NCBI RefSeq assembly: GCF_029168945.1
Contig: NC_083605.1
Coordinates: 35,167,280-35,231,279 of the forward strand
From: Cannabis sativa
Lineage: Eukaryota > Streptophyta > Magnoliopsida > Rosales > Cannabaceae
DNA length: 64,000 bases
Direction of reading: 5' to 3'
Shown piece after piece: positions 37,602 through 49,226 of this stretch (position 1 is the stretch's first letter; each line of letters starts with the position of its first letter). The position numbers were made by a program, and so were the translations under genes. The notes under the pieces were generated by a model. It was not told the DNA's origin, made no database searches, and saw nothing but the letters and a program-made list of their open reading frames with translations.

Positions 37602-37811
37602 AAATTAGTATTTCTAGGTTTTTTGTAATTATCTTAGAGTTGCACCTCTTCAGCTCATCCCAAACACATATAGGATCTTGGCCTGTTTGAAGATGTTATA
37701 TCACATCATGGGATGGGAATGCCCAAATTAGTATTTTAAGGATTTTTGTAATTATCTTAGAGTTGCACCTCTTCAGCTCATCCCAAACACATACAGGATC
37801 TTAGCCTGTTT
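37602..37811 (+). repeat. Two-copy tandem repeat after the split frame
   Basis: An 87-bp unit (37602-37688) recurs at 37725-37811 with period 123 bp and few differences. It contains TTGCACCTCTTCAGCTCATC. It begins at the end of the split reading frame and may be a duplicated 3' untranslated region. Confidence 0.75.
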
Positions 37812-38870
37812 AAATTTAAGCCTATTAGTGTATTTTTTTAAAAAAAAAAAAAACAATAAAATAGAACAAACTTGTTTTTTGTTTCTCAAAAAATTACTGT
37901 TGTAATGTCGCTATCTTTTGAAGTTAACAAAATAAATATCTTTTTATTATTATTATAAAAAAAATGTATGATATTTCTAAAAATGAAAACAATTAGAAAA
38001 TTAAAGTAGGGGCTTTTTCATTTACCACTAAACTAAAATTATTAACAATAGATTTTAAATATTATTAGATTTTTTTTTTACATAAATATCACTTCAACTA
38101 AACATTTTTTTAATAAAAATAACGTTCTTTATTGAATAATATAAAAGAAATTAATTATATAACTAAAAATATACATAAGTATAAAAAATTATAGTTGTTT
38201 GTGTTGTTTTCTCAGAGGTTTCAACACTCTTTCTTTAGAATTACATTAAGGATGGCCTATTGATTTTTCGGAGTTCAAAATTAAATAATTACAAAAAGGT
38301 TATCCTGTTGCGTAAAGTATTTTGCTGTGTCATTATAATGTATGAATCATAAACTATTTCTATTTTTTTGAACTCATGAACTATTTCTATTGAATTATTA
38401 TAATTATTTTCATTTTGTATATATATATATTTATATTATATAGCATCGAATATTCGAAGAAAAAAGGACTAATTTATTAATGATGGGGTTTCCATTAAAT
38501 TTAGTTTTTTGAATATTAAGCTAGTGAGAAGTAGAAGTGTTTTTATGTGTAGTAGTGAAAGTGAAAGTGGGCCATTTCTTTTTTTAAAGACCACAACACC
38601 ATTAATTGTGATTGTGGTCCCTCTCAATTGCTCTCCACTTATATCACCTCCCAATAAAACCTCCTGCTAAAATTCAAATAACAATATTATGAATAAGCTC
38701 ATATGCTATTATTATTATTTAAATAGGACAGTCAATGTTAAAAAAGAAAAAAAAAACAAAGAAAAGCTGTTTGAACTATTATCTTTTCCTTAATTAATTA
38801 CTCTCTATAGTTCTCTTCCATTGCCAGCTAACCTAGAAAAATGAAATAAAAAAACTACAATACAAGCTTA
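37812..38870. other. AT-rich intergenic sequence
   Basis: About 1.1 kb between the split reading frame and the MULE. Only homopolymer and AT-repeat stretches; no credible gene or element boundary. Confidence 0.5.
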
Positions 38871-38879
38871 TATATTATA

Positions 38880-39005
38880 GAAATTTTTACATGAAAAATC
38901 TATTTTACACAATTTATTACAAAATTACTCACACATGCCTATGACTACATTTTTACTTACAAAGTTGCTTTTATTACACAATTACCACTTACTCATCATT
39001 CCATG
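38880..39005 (+). repeat. Left terminal repeat of the MULE
   Basis: GAAATTTTTACATGAAAAA starts the element. The block to about 39005 is matched in direct orientation by 47786-47915, the left end of the second MULE, and loosely in inverted orientation by the right end. Confidence 0.75.
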
Positions 39006-39273
39006 CATACACGTGTGCTCTCCCCATCCATCATCAATCAAATCCTACTCTCTTCCCTCTCTTTTTTCATTTTCTTTTCATTTCATTTTCGATTCTTCAT
39101 TTCTGTTTTCTAAGTTCATTTGAATTCAAGTAACCTCCATTAACCACCCATAATTTATCACGTTTTTCCCTCTTCTTTTTGGTTCATCCACGAATTTTCA
39201 ACTTCCTCTTAGCCCACGATTTAGCAACTGTTTTTCCCTCTCTGTTTCAGTTTTTTTCAATCTTATTTATAAG

Positions 39274-42200
39274 ATGGCAATCACTCGTTCATCATCATCC
39301 CCTTCTCCAGTTCTCAAACAGAAATCAAAAATGGGCAAGAAATCGTTGGCCAACAAATCCAAGGGTAAACGCCCAATCATTGAAGATTTTGATTCTGATT
39401 TTGAAGCTCCAATGCCCAAGCGTGGGAGACCCCATTCTTCGAAGAAAACGAAGCTCAACTTGGAGGAGCACACGGTTCCAGAAATTTCTGGGAAAAAAAC
39501 TATTGCACATGCTGAAGATCGGACTCAGGTTGGTTTTTAGTTTTATTTTCGTTTCCCCCTTTCCTTCATTTATACTTTACCCAGATTTTGGCGTTTTTAT
39601 GTTCATTCTGCTTTGTGTAATTTTAGGGTTTCATTTGCGCATTTTGTTTCATGTTTTTAAATTTTTTAGTTATTTATTGTTGGTTTTGAACATTTCATTT
39701 GATTCTGGTCTGGGTGTTGTTCTTTAATTTGGTTTTGTTTTCTTTATTTTCAGTGTTTTTTTGTGCTTACAGGTTATGTGTTTTGTTTTCGTTTTTAGTG
39801 TTTTCAATCAGTCGTCTGTAGTTTCTTATCAGTTTTTTAATAGTTTGTTAATGGTATGTTTTGACGTGTTTTCGATTTTCATTAGGTTTAGTTGTTTGCT
39901 GTTATATTTTAGGTTTCAAAACGATTTTTAAATCTTTGCTCTATATTTTTCTATAGTTGTATATGTTTTGTAGTTTGTTTGTTGTTTTTATATAGTTTTA
40001 TTGTTCTTTTTATACTGTATTTTTCGATTTCCTTTAGGGTTAGTTGTTTACTGTTTTTTTTTATGTTTCCAAACGATTTCAGGTCTTTACTGTTTTTTTC
40101 TGTGTAGTTGTTTGTCATTGATAGTTTGTTTGTAGTTTGTTTGTAGTTGTATTACAGTTTTCATACTGTTTTATTCAGGATTTATAATTTATTTTGGCCA
40201 TTTTTGTTATGTTGCAGGTTTGGGACTGTAAATTTAGTCCTTCTGATTTTTACAGATCTAAATGTGTATGCACCAGTGTTTATTCCGTGATAGATAATAT
40301 TAAGAACACTTTATCTGTTAATTTGCTTTCTTTGTTTCGTCAAACTCAGTTTGGGCATTTTCTGGATATGCCTGAGTTTGTTTTTCATCCGCAAGTCGTA
40401 CATAGTTTATTACTAAGGGAAGTTTTACAGCCCAATCCTAAAGAGTTTTGGGCTAAGGTTGCTGGCCGTTGCATACGGTTTAGTGCCGAAGAATTTTACC
40501 TGATTTCTGGTTTAGATTGTTTCGGTGATTGCAACAAGTTGTTGTTTTCACAGGAAACAAATCAATTGGTAGAAACATGTTTCCGTGGTGTAAAAACTAT
40601 TGACCACAAAGCCATCGAGGATGCTTTTTTGAGTAGTCGGTGGGGTTTGGATGAGTCTATTGGTTTGAAAATGGCTGTTTTGTATTTCATTCAGTGTTTT
40701 CTTCTTAGCAATACTCCTGACAAAGAAGTGTCTAGGTTTGTTCTAGATGTAGTTGATAGCGGTCGGTGGGATGAGTATTGTTGGGGTAGGGAATCATTTG
40801 AATTGACAATTGACTCATTCAAAGGTAGGATCGAGCATGGGATCATTATGAAAAATAGAAAGGCAGAGAAGGGAGGCCAATATGATGGCTGGTATAGGGC
40901 ATTGGGATGTCCTTGGGTTTTCACGGTTTGGTTTTATGAATGTTGTCCTGCAATGGTGAACTCTTTCTGTAAGAGAGTTTCATCTTCTATTCCAAGGATT
41001 CTGAACTGGTGCAACACTATCGTCACCAAAAATCCAACCCTTCGAGACTTGAAGGGCAAGATTTTTGATTTACCTTTGGAGAAGGTAATTTACAGTTTCT
41101 TTACTGTTTCTTTACTGTTTCTTTTCAGTTTTATTTATGTTGTTATTTTTTGGTTTTTCCAATTGTTTTAATTTTTTTCATATTATGTTTGATTATGCTG
41201 TTCAGTTGAAGATAAAAGACATGCGTCCTACTGATGAAGAGAGGCGGCAGCTTCAACTTGACGGTTTATTTCTCGATGAATCTATTGATGACCGTGGTGT
41301 AGCGAAGCAATCCTTCGAGGGTGGGTCATCTTCAAAGAAGTCTGATTCAGCAGATATTGATTGGATGAAATCTAAGCTGGAGATGCTCATTTCGAATCAA
41401 TCATCGTTGGCCGAGGACTTCATTTCATTGAGGTGTTTTGTTGATTTTAATTTCAAGTCCGTAATGACTGTAATTAAGGATATCCAGGAGAAGGTTAATG
41501 CCATTCATCGTCGTCCTTCTGATGAGGTATTTATTCTTATTTTATTGTTTAGGTTTTTTCATATTTTTTTTTAAAGTTTCTTTACTGTTTTATTTAAGTT
41601 TCATTTATGTTGGTTGATACAGGGAAAGTCATCGGATGAATTAGTAACTCAAGATTCTGATGATGATGCTGATGATGATGATGATGATGATGCCGAGGAT
41701 GATGAGAAGCAATTGCCTGATCCAGAAAATATTGATTCCGACTCCGACGATGGTGGTGAGTTGGTTAAAGTTGGTGGGGATGCTGATGATGCTGACAAGG
41801 CTGTTACTGCTGTTCCTTCTGCTGATGTGAATCCATCTGAGGCTGTTGGAGGGAGTGATAAAAATGTTAAGGATGTTGAGAAGCCGAAGGGCGATGAGTC
41901 TCGATTGAAGGGGGACGATTTCTTTGATGGGTTGAGCCAGCTTGAAATAGATGATGATCAAGTTGTGTTGGCTGGCTTGGAGGCTGTTGGTAAAATCCAT
42001 GTAAGTTTACTTTTAATTGTTTTCAAGAAAACTAGGTTTCTTTTTGGTTGCTCATTAGTTTCTAGTATGTTTTGCAACTGTTTTAATGCATTCTTTCTTT
42101 TTTAGGTCCCCGCACCCAATCCAGATGTTGTTGGTGAAAAGTCAGATGCCCTTCATACTGATGAAGAAACTGAGGACACTGTCTCTGATACACCTCTGTT

Positions 42201-43610
42201 GGATAAGAGGAAGCGTGCTCCGGCCTTGAAATCTCCATTTGTTGATTTCGGGTCTGCTGATGTCGGGAGCACTCCAATGGAGCTTATGTCCTCAGGTTCT
42301 CAATCAGCTGAGGATGATAGGGATTTCAAAATGGTGACTTATGTGAAGGGCCTTTATGCTCTTAATGATGCTTTTGCTGATCCCGTATCTACCAAGATTG
42401 AGGCAAAATTTGACGCTTGGATTGGTGAAGGATTGCTTAAACATCCTAGGTGACTGTTTTTATTAATCTGTTTTTGTATTATGTTTTTTTTTTCCAGTTT
42501 TATTCCTGTTTTAATGCTATTTTTTTGCTGTTTTTTTGTTGTTGTAGGCATTATAATTGTTATGAAGACGGCACAAAGAAATTTACCCCGGGTTTTAGGC
42601 TAGGTGTTGATTATGTTGAGGATAAAACTTGGTTTTATCATTTGGCCACATGCGACATGTTTATGAACGACTCGGTAAAGTTTCTAATTTATATTGTAGT
42701 TATGATAGTTTGTTTTCAGTTGCTTTATAAATGTTTTTTAGTTTTGATACTGCATTGCAGTTTTTTTACAGTTGTTCAACCTTTTTCATTTGTGTTTCTG
42801 TGTTGTTTTTTTTCTCAGCATATGAACACCATATTCTATTACCTTCGAAAAAAAGGTAAATATTCTTCCGCTGTGACGTTGAATTTCGCAACTACTGATT
42901 GTCTGTTTGATGATTCCATCCAAGCATTGTACCACAAATATAACAAGGCCAAGTCAATGAAGACTAAGATGTCACACATTCACGCTGCCCACCCAATAGC
43001 GCATTACATCCGAGGTATGCGCATGCCCTGTTCCAAGCCTTGGTATGAAGCCGATCATGTGCTATTCATCATCAATTTAAGAAGGGAAAGTCATTGGGTT
43101 TTTGGGCGTCTTGACTTGAACGAAGGGACGTTGTTTCTGTACAATTCTTTGAGGACCGCGAAGATGAATGCCGCAGCTAGGAATGCGATGAAGGCTTATT
43201 CCGTGTTGCTGCCTTTGTTTTTCGATTTACTTGGGTTCTGGAAGAATAGAGCACAAGCTCCCGCCTCGCTCGACCCTACAGCTCCATTCAGAATCGTGGA
43301 GCTTAGTGGTCTTGCGTCTCAGCAGAAGAAGTGAGTGTTTCTTTTAAGTTTCTTTTATGTTGTTGTTTAGTTTCTAAACTGTTTACTTTTTCTTTCTGTT
43401 TTTTATAGTGATTGCGGGGCATATGTTGCTGCCTTTGCTGAATTCTTTATCCACGAAAAGGATGTCCCTGCAGACTTTGACATCGAAGTTTATCGTACCC
43501 GACTTGCTTCACTTTTCTTCTCGTACGGCCAAAGGAAAATTGACGAAAGCATTGACAGCGAGGATGAGAAGCAAAGCAAGTCTTCTAAGGCATCTAAATT
43601 GAAGAAATAG
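39274..43610 (+). CDS. Ulp1/SENP-like cysteine protease gene carried by the MULE, 8 exons (1001 aa predicted)
   Basis: Exons at 39274-39528, 40218-41084, 41206-41526, 41623-42000, 42106-42449, 42548-42674, 42819-43330 and 43409-43610 all have GT-AG borders and join to 3006 bases without a stop. Exon 1 encodes a basic, nuclear-type N-terminus (KRPIIEDFDSDF, MPKRGRPHSSKK). Exon 2 is a DUF1985-type region (PEFVFHPQVVHSLLLRE, FYLISGLDC). Exons 3-5 are acidic and low complexity, with a (GAT)n Asp run. Exons 7-8 form the C48 peptidase-like domain: His in ESHWVFGRLDL (H856) and Cys in NDCGAYVAAF (C937). The position expected for the catalytic Asp is Asn (LYNSL, N873). The family removes SUMO-type modifiers; the role in MULEs is unknown. 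The splice model is my own reading and needs transcript support. Confidence 0.82.
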
Positions 43611-44155
43611 GATCTTTTAATTTGGTGGCTCTTTTCTGTTATTTGTTGAATCTATTACCAGACAATTTTTAGTGTTGTTGTTTCAATGTAGGTATTATAT
43701 TTGATTTTATACTATGTACCTGGTTTAAAACTTTTAGGATATTTGACATTTACTCCTTATAATATCTTTATTGTATAGGTTTGTATTTCCCAAAGTTGTT
43801 TGTTTTTTTTAATTGTTCAAGTTCTTATATACGGTCGCACAACTATGGAGAAACTATTAACCAACTGAATACAAACTATGTTTTTATTTTTCCTAAATTG
43901 TGCTATGAATGTATTTTTATTCTTCGTATTCCATTAATCCTTTTCCCTTTATTCAAGTTATGTTTTATCAATTATTCAAGTCATTCCGGTACTTAATATT
44001 TTACAAAGGGTCGCAACTGTAACAAAACGATTTTGAAACTATTAAAAAACTGTTTCAAATTTCATAAAAATGAAATCCCATGTATTTAGAACATCACAGA
44101 TCAACCTGTTTGAATTTGCACACAAAATTAAACAATTCAAATATTTCATATGTAT
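43611..44155. other. Spacer between the convergent MULE genes
   Basis: AT-rich sequence between the stop codons of the two genes, presumably holding both 3' untranslated regions and their poly-A signals. Nothing else is visible. Confidence 0.5.
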
Positions 44156-46500
44156 CTATTTTATTGCTTGATTGTTGCATGTCTTTCGATTGTGTCCGTG
44201 TTGTCCACATTTGCTGCACCTGTTATGTTTTTTTGTATCCCATTCAGATAAAAACCTTCGTTTCCTTGGTCTTCCAGATCTTATTTTTTGGTTTGGTGGT
44301 AGAACAATGATATCTTTTATGTTTTGTGGCACATCCCAAGTTGTGTGATTGTGTACCGGATATGTTGAGCCGTTGTATGTTTCAAGCCATGTTCGCGTGG
44401 TGTAATAACCCGAACAGTAGTTGTAAACATTCAAGTTCATCTCTTTTATAACAGCAAGCGCATGAGCACACGGTAACTCATCAAGTTGGAATCTGTTGCA
44501 ACTGCATGTTTTCTCCTTGAGGTTGATGACCCATGATCTGGTTAGTTCAACGACTTCGAACATGGTCTCGTTTATTGGTTTTACCTGCGGATTAAGTGTA
44601 AAACTGTTAATATGTATAACAACGACAAACAAACTATTAAGAAACTATAATGCAACTAAAATATTAAACATTTCATTACATTTTCTGTCAATGAGTCCAC
44701 AAAGTTGTCGACTAATTTCTTCTCTGCTGTAGGTGTTAAAAATGTTGTTGTTTTCTGTGCTTTTTTCCTGTTTGTGTATGTCCATTGTTAAATCAATGCT
44801 CTCAATGACTCCATTAGTGTTGTGATTGGTAGCTCTCTAGCTGCCAAGTTTGCTGCATTTAGAGATTCAGCAATGTTTGAAGTCATAGTTGAATACCTGT
44901 TGTTTTTGCAGTGGTATCTTGACCATTTGTGGTATCCAACTTGTTGTAAATATGGTCTTACACGGATGTCCAAGCTGTCCAACTCGCTCATATGGTATTC
45001 AAATTTCCTCTCTGTGTATGCTTCGTCGCAGCGAAGAATGGTTTATCCAGCTTGCTTGCATTCTTCTTGAAGGTTGCTTTTAGGTTGCTTAACAGGTGGA
45101 ATACACAATAGCAATGTGTGATTTCTGGAAATACTTGACAAGTTGCCTTACTTATGCTCTCATGTCTATCTGAGATCAAGCACTGTTCCTCTCTAATCCC
45201 ATATGTTTCTCTCACTTTTGTGAAAAACCATTGCCATGAGTTGTTGTTTTCTGAATCCACAACAGAAAAAGCTAGTGGAAAAATGTGCCCATTTGCATCC
45301 TGTGTACAAGCAGAGAGCAATGTACCTCCATATGTTGATTTAAGGAAAGTTCCGTCAACAACTATTATAGGTTTGCATTTCTTCCATCCTTTTATTGATG
45401 CATCCAGTGCGACAAACAAGTACTTGAAGCTGTTGTCATCCTCTGTTTCCATGTGCACTATTGTTTCGGGATTAGTTTTTTGCAACATGTGCAAAAAACC
45501 GGCGAACTCCGTATGATTCGTTGGCTTTTCCTCGTAATTCTTCTTGCGCGTGCTCTTTGCTTCTCCATGCTTTCATGTAGTTCATTCTCACCCCATACTT
45601 GTGTTTCATTTCTCCTCTGATGTCTTGTGGCGTTTGAGTTGTTTTTATGTTGGTGAACCGTGGCTTGATGTAGTTTCCAATCAATTTCGTTGTAGCTTGT
45701 CTCTTGTCGGAAAATCTGATGTTTAGATCACAAGTGTGTATCACCTTTCTGTCGTACTTTCGAATGATGAATGACTTTGTTGGCCCGTTTCTGGATGCTG
45801 TTAGTGCCCACTTGCATTTTGGATCCAAACAACAAATCTTGTATGTTCTTGCACATGATTTTTTAACTCTGAATTGGAAGTTGTTCCTAATTGCATAGAA
45901 ACCAAGCACACTCTGCAGTGTTTCTTTGTCTTTGTATATTTGTGCTTCTTCTATTTCAGGATGATGCGGATCTGTGATTAGTAGTTCGTCATAATCTGTG
46001 ATTTCTGGTTCCTTTTTTCTGTTGTTTTCCAGTTGCTCAACCATCTCCTCTGCCACAAGTTTTTCATAGTCCATGAAGTCAAAACTTTCTCCCCCAAATT
46101 CCGGTACTGTAGCTTCAATTATATGTTGTTGATTTGTTGAGTCTTCTGTTGTTGCTGCATTGTATTCGATTGGTTGGAAGGCGCTTGTATGTGTAATTAA
46201 TGAATTGTCATTTCCCAAGAATGATGCATCGATGGTTGTTGTTGGTTTGTTGATGAGATTCACACACATTGGGTATGTTGTGAAGTCGGGGTCTTTCAGT
46301 TTGAGTTGTATGTAGAAATGCAGGCTTTGATCATCCTTTATCCTCAATGGTTGGTATCCTTCCTTCACTTGATATTTCAGTTGCAAAACAGTGTTTTCTT
46401 GGTTGCACTCCAGGACATCTTTGAGTTTCTGTTGCAATTCTTCATAGTTACAATTGGCTGAAATGTAATGTCCACTGGCTTCATAATTTTCATAATTCAT
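44156..46500 (-). pseudogene. MuDR-type MULE transposase, broken
   Basis: On the minus strand, 46500-45472 encodes the N-terminal part with a MuDR DNA-binding-like region (TYKICCLDPKCKWALTAS). 45494-44988 encodes the catalytic core (VVDGTFLKSTYGG, ISDRHES, C-x2-H in HCYCVFH). 44991-44788 encodes NIAESLN. After a 95-base intron (44679-44585, GT-AG), 44584-44156 encodes a SWIM finger (CSCNRFQLDELPCAHAL) and a CCHC knuckle (CSKCGQHGHNRKTC). There are three lesions: a one-base gain in the six-A run at 45493-45498, a frame shift near 45021-45045, and an in-frame TAA at about 44790-44788. The frame is open upstream of 46500 to about 46547 (IPFLVFYNGQFDDR), so a short upstream exon (ATG near 46699) is likely. 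With these lesions it cannot make a full transposase. Confidence 0.85.
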
Positions 46501-46700
46501 TCGATCATCGAATTGTCCATTGTAGAAGACTAGGAATGGAATGTCTTTCCTTTCCTGTGTTTTTGCAATGGTTATTAGTCCGAGGCAACGAATTTTAAAA
46601 CTGGTTTGATTCTGTTATGAAATAGAGTACAAACTTACTTCTATCTCTGTCCCTTTGTTCAAGCATTGTATTTCCTGTCCTGATTCCTGATTTGGCCATT

Positions 46701-47594
46701 TTTTGGTTGCTAATAAACTACAAAGAAACGAGAATAAAACTATTAAGAAACTTCATTTAAATTTTGGGAAACTAACCATTTCTCAAACTGTTCTGTCCTC
46801 TATCTTTTCCACAATAAATTCCTGCAAAAAAACGTAACGAAACTATTATTAAATGATTATGCAACTGTAAACCAACTTAAAAACCACAATTCTATCCCCA
46901 AAATTACATAGTTCTTACTCATTGTCATTTTTCATCATGTTTATTCGAATCAGATCGATTTACAACTATTATAAAACTAATTTGCTACCATTAACATAAA
47001 TCTTACCTTGAATATATGCTAGCTCTTGGTACTTGTCATTTGACACTTCTTCATGATTTCTAAACCATTTTCAAACGATAATGCAACTGTAAGCCAACGC
47101 AAAAAAAATTAAAATACCTTATTAGTATCCCTTGGTTCCTTAATCAGAATCAGTTCTTGTTTATTGGTTTTACCATATGAATTTCCTGTTGCACACCAGT
47201 GAATCAACCAGAATGCAACTAAAAATGCCGTGTATCATTGTTGAAATTTTTTTTCAGTTCATACCTTTTTTTTTTGGATTTGAGGGGGAGCTCCAGATCT
47301 GTTCAATACAGATTTACATTGCTTCAATCTGCATTTTCGACGCTCGTTTGAGTGATATTGCACTATAAAAACCGAAATCAAATGTTGAATTTCAGTTTCT
47401 CCACGGTTGTCCTGCTCTTTTTTTTTTTAAAAAAAAATTTCTGTTTAGATCGTTGGATTTGTTCGTTTCCTATTGAAATTCGACGGGATTTACAGTTGTT
47501 TTACGTTCGATCTGGTTTCATTCTGGTTGCGTGGCCGACTGCATCGATGGAGCTTCATTCATCCTCTTCGTTTGTGACGTGCGGCTGAAGGTAA
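46701..47594 (-). promoter_or_regulatory. Upstream region of the transposase
   Basis: About 0.9 kb between the probable first exon and the right terminal repeat. It contains a block (about 47275-47345) shared with the second MULE (about 49315-49385) around CCAGATCT. Confidence 0.4.
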
Positions 47595-47709
47595 GGGCAA
47601 GTGGTATTTTTGTAATATTTTCATTTTGGGCTGTACAAATGTTCATTGGGCCGGCCCACAGTATTGTTGTAATATTTTTCCCTTTTTAGAATATTCCTGT
47701 TTTTTTCCC
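47595..47709 (-). repeat. Right terminal repeat of the MULE
   Basis: Includes ATTGGGCCGGCCCA, a palindrome also present in the right end of the second MULE (TGGGCCGGCCCA, about 49681-49692), and ends TTTTTTCCC at the target duplication. Confidence 0.75.
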
Positions 47710-47954
47710 TATATTATACATCAAATTAGTGATTACTATTTTCTTTTGAAATGTGATTATTATTCTTTTATATACATTAATATTAGAAATTTTTACATGA
47801 AAAATTACTTTTGCACAATTTATTACCAAAATACTCACACACGCCTATATCAACTTATTTACTTACAATGTTGGTTTTATTACACAAATACCACTTAGTC
47901 ATCATTCCATCCATCATCAATCAAATCCTACTCTCTTCCCTCTCTTTTTTTATT

Positions 47955-48382
47955 TTCTATCAATCAATCCATCATTTCACTCTCTTTTTTTCTTCTTTTC
48001 TTTTTATTTTTAATTTTATTTCAGTTTTTAATTTTTAATTTTATCTCAGTTTTTAATTTTTAATTTTTGATTTTATTTTCAGTTTTTAATTTTTAATTTT
48101 TTTTCCATAACAATTCTTCTTTTTTTTTTTATTTTTAATTTTTAATTGTAAAGCTAGTTTCTTATATATTGTTGCTTAGGTCTAGGATTGACTTCTATCA
48201 ATCAATCCATCATTTCACTCTCTTTTTTTCTTCTTTTCTTTTTATTTTTAATTTTATTTCAGTTTTTAATTTTTAATTTTATTTAAGTTTTTAATTTTTA
48301 ATTTTTTTACATAACAATTCTTCTTTTATTTTTATTTTTAATTTTTAATTGTAAAGCTAGTTTCTTATATATTCTTACGATG
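47955..48382. repeat. Direct duplication inside the small MULE (period 238 bp)
   Basis: A T-rich block beginning TTCTATCAATCAATCCATCA (47955) recurs at 48193. Both copies run through GTAAAGCTAGTTTCTTATAT. Copies differ mainly in lengths of T-rich tracts. Confidence 0.85.
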
Positions 48383-48459
48383 CAACGGACCTTGATAACA
48401 TATGGAGCTACTGTGTAGAGAATAAAGCCAGAAAGAGTATAGACAACAAAAGCTAATAC
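48379..48459 (-). pseudogene. Possible captured host-gene exon (27 codons)
   Basis: On the minus strand an intron-like 3' end (pyrimidine-rich, ending GTCTTCAG at 48460) leads into 81 open bases that encode a strongly hydrophobic peptide (VLAFVVYTLSGFILYTVAPY then VIK). The segment has no counterpart in the large MULE. The peptide looks like a transmembrane helix pair of a transporter-like protein; resemblance to SLC35F/DMT-type carriers is only an impression. A GTAAG follows at the left edge. Confidence 0.35.
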
Positions 48460-48843
48460 CTGAAGACAAAATCAAATAATAAAGAATAGTCGAAGTCAAG
48501 GAATGTGTTCTGAGAAATGAAAAATATTTTCACTGGTTTTAGGCACAATCTTAGGAAATCATTGTGCTTCTTATGTATGTTTGCTCAACAAATAATGCAG
48601 AGATTTCATTGTCAACGTTTCTGGGAAAAAAACTAATGTTGGTGCTGATGTTCGAACCGAGGTTTGTTTTCGGTTTCTTTTTGGTTTTCTTCCATATTTG
48701 AAATTTTACACCTTCTGTATGTATTTTTTTAATATGTTTTTTATCTAGTTGTTTCCTGTCCATTTTTATATCATCAATGGGTAACAATGAGATTTATCAT
48801 GGATGTTGATGTTCAAAGAGTTTTCCCTGTATTTTAGTTTGTA

Positions 48844-49226
48844 TACAGTTGTTTTGTAGTTTTATTATAGTTTTGCTACTTGCATATGTTATTTCACTAT
48901 AAAATTAATATGCAACTATTTGCACAAAACTTACTATGTATAACTACTATTTCTTAGTCCCCATCAAATTAAATTCTTGCATAATATATAAACTATCATA
49001 AAACGATAATGCAACTATAAGGCAACTATTTGCACTTGCATACAGTTGTTTTGTAGTTTTATTATAGTTTTGCTACTTGCATATGTTATTTCACTATAAA
49101 ATTAATATGCAACTATTTTGCACAAAACTTACTATGTATAACTACTATTTCTTAGTCCCCATCAAATTAAATTCTTGCATAATATATAAACTATCATAAA
49201 ACGATAATGCAATTATAAGGCAACCA
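48844..49226. repeat. 197-bp tandem duplication inside the small MULE
   Basis: Copies start at 48844 and 49041 (TACAGTTGTTTTGTAGTTTT) and are almost identical through CTATCATAAAACGATAATGC, so the duplication is recent. Confidence 0.9.

Larger units (their letters stand above)
31774..37608 (+). pseudogene. Unidentified reading frame split by an Athila-like LTR element
   Basis: An ATG at 31774 opens a frame that runs to the insertion point at 32119 and resumes in phase at 37357, ending at TAG 37606-37608. Without the insertion and its 5-bp duplication it is about 197 codons, with a single internal TGA at 31882-31884. I do not recognise the protein. Visible are a segment with FIDEIVNGKYCFLRDAAW, a hydrophobic stretch (VVRLLFLPKIIVAF), and a basic PKERKSKLP motif. 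Frame retention on both sides of a 5.2-kb insertion indicates it coded for protein before the element landed. It may be a host gene or an older element's gene. The TGA means it was probably already damaged, or that the transcript differs from this reading. Confidence 0.5.
38880..47709. mobile_element. Mutator-like element (MULE) with Ulp1-like gene and transposase
   Basis: An 8.83-kb element bordered by the perfect 9-bp direct repeat TATATTATA (38871-38879 and 47710-47718), the hallmark of Mutator-like transposition. Ends are GAAATTTTTAC... and ...GTTTTTTTCCC. The roughly 110-130-bp terminal repeats are diverged but align, for example in ATTACA-AAATACCACTT. Two convergent genes lie inside: a Ulp1/SENP-like gene (plus, 39274-43610) and a MuDR-type transposase (minus, 46500-44156). 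This is the Kaonashi (KI)-type MULE layout known from Arabidopsis and other plants. The Ulp gene is intact; the transposase is not. Confidence 0.93.

Noticed and set aside
39274..43610. Calling the Ulp1-like gene a host SUMO protease
   Set aside because: It lies inside a MULE with a precise 9-bp target duplication and next to its transposase, so it is element cargo.
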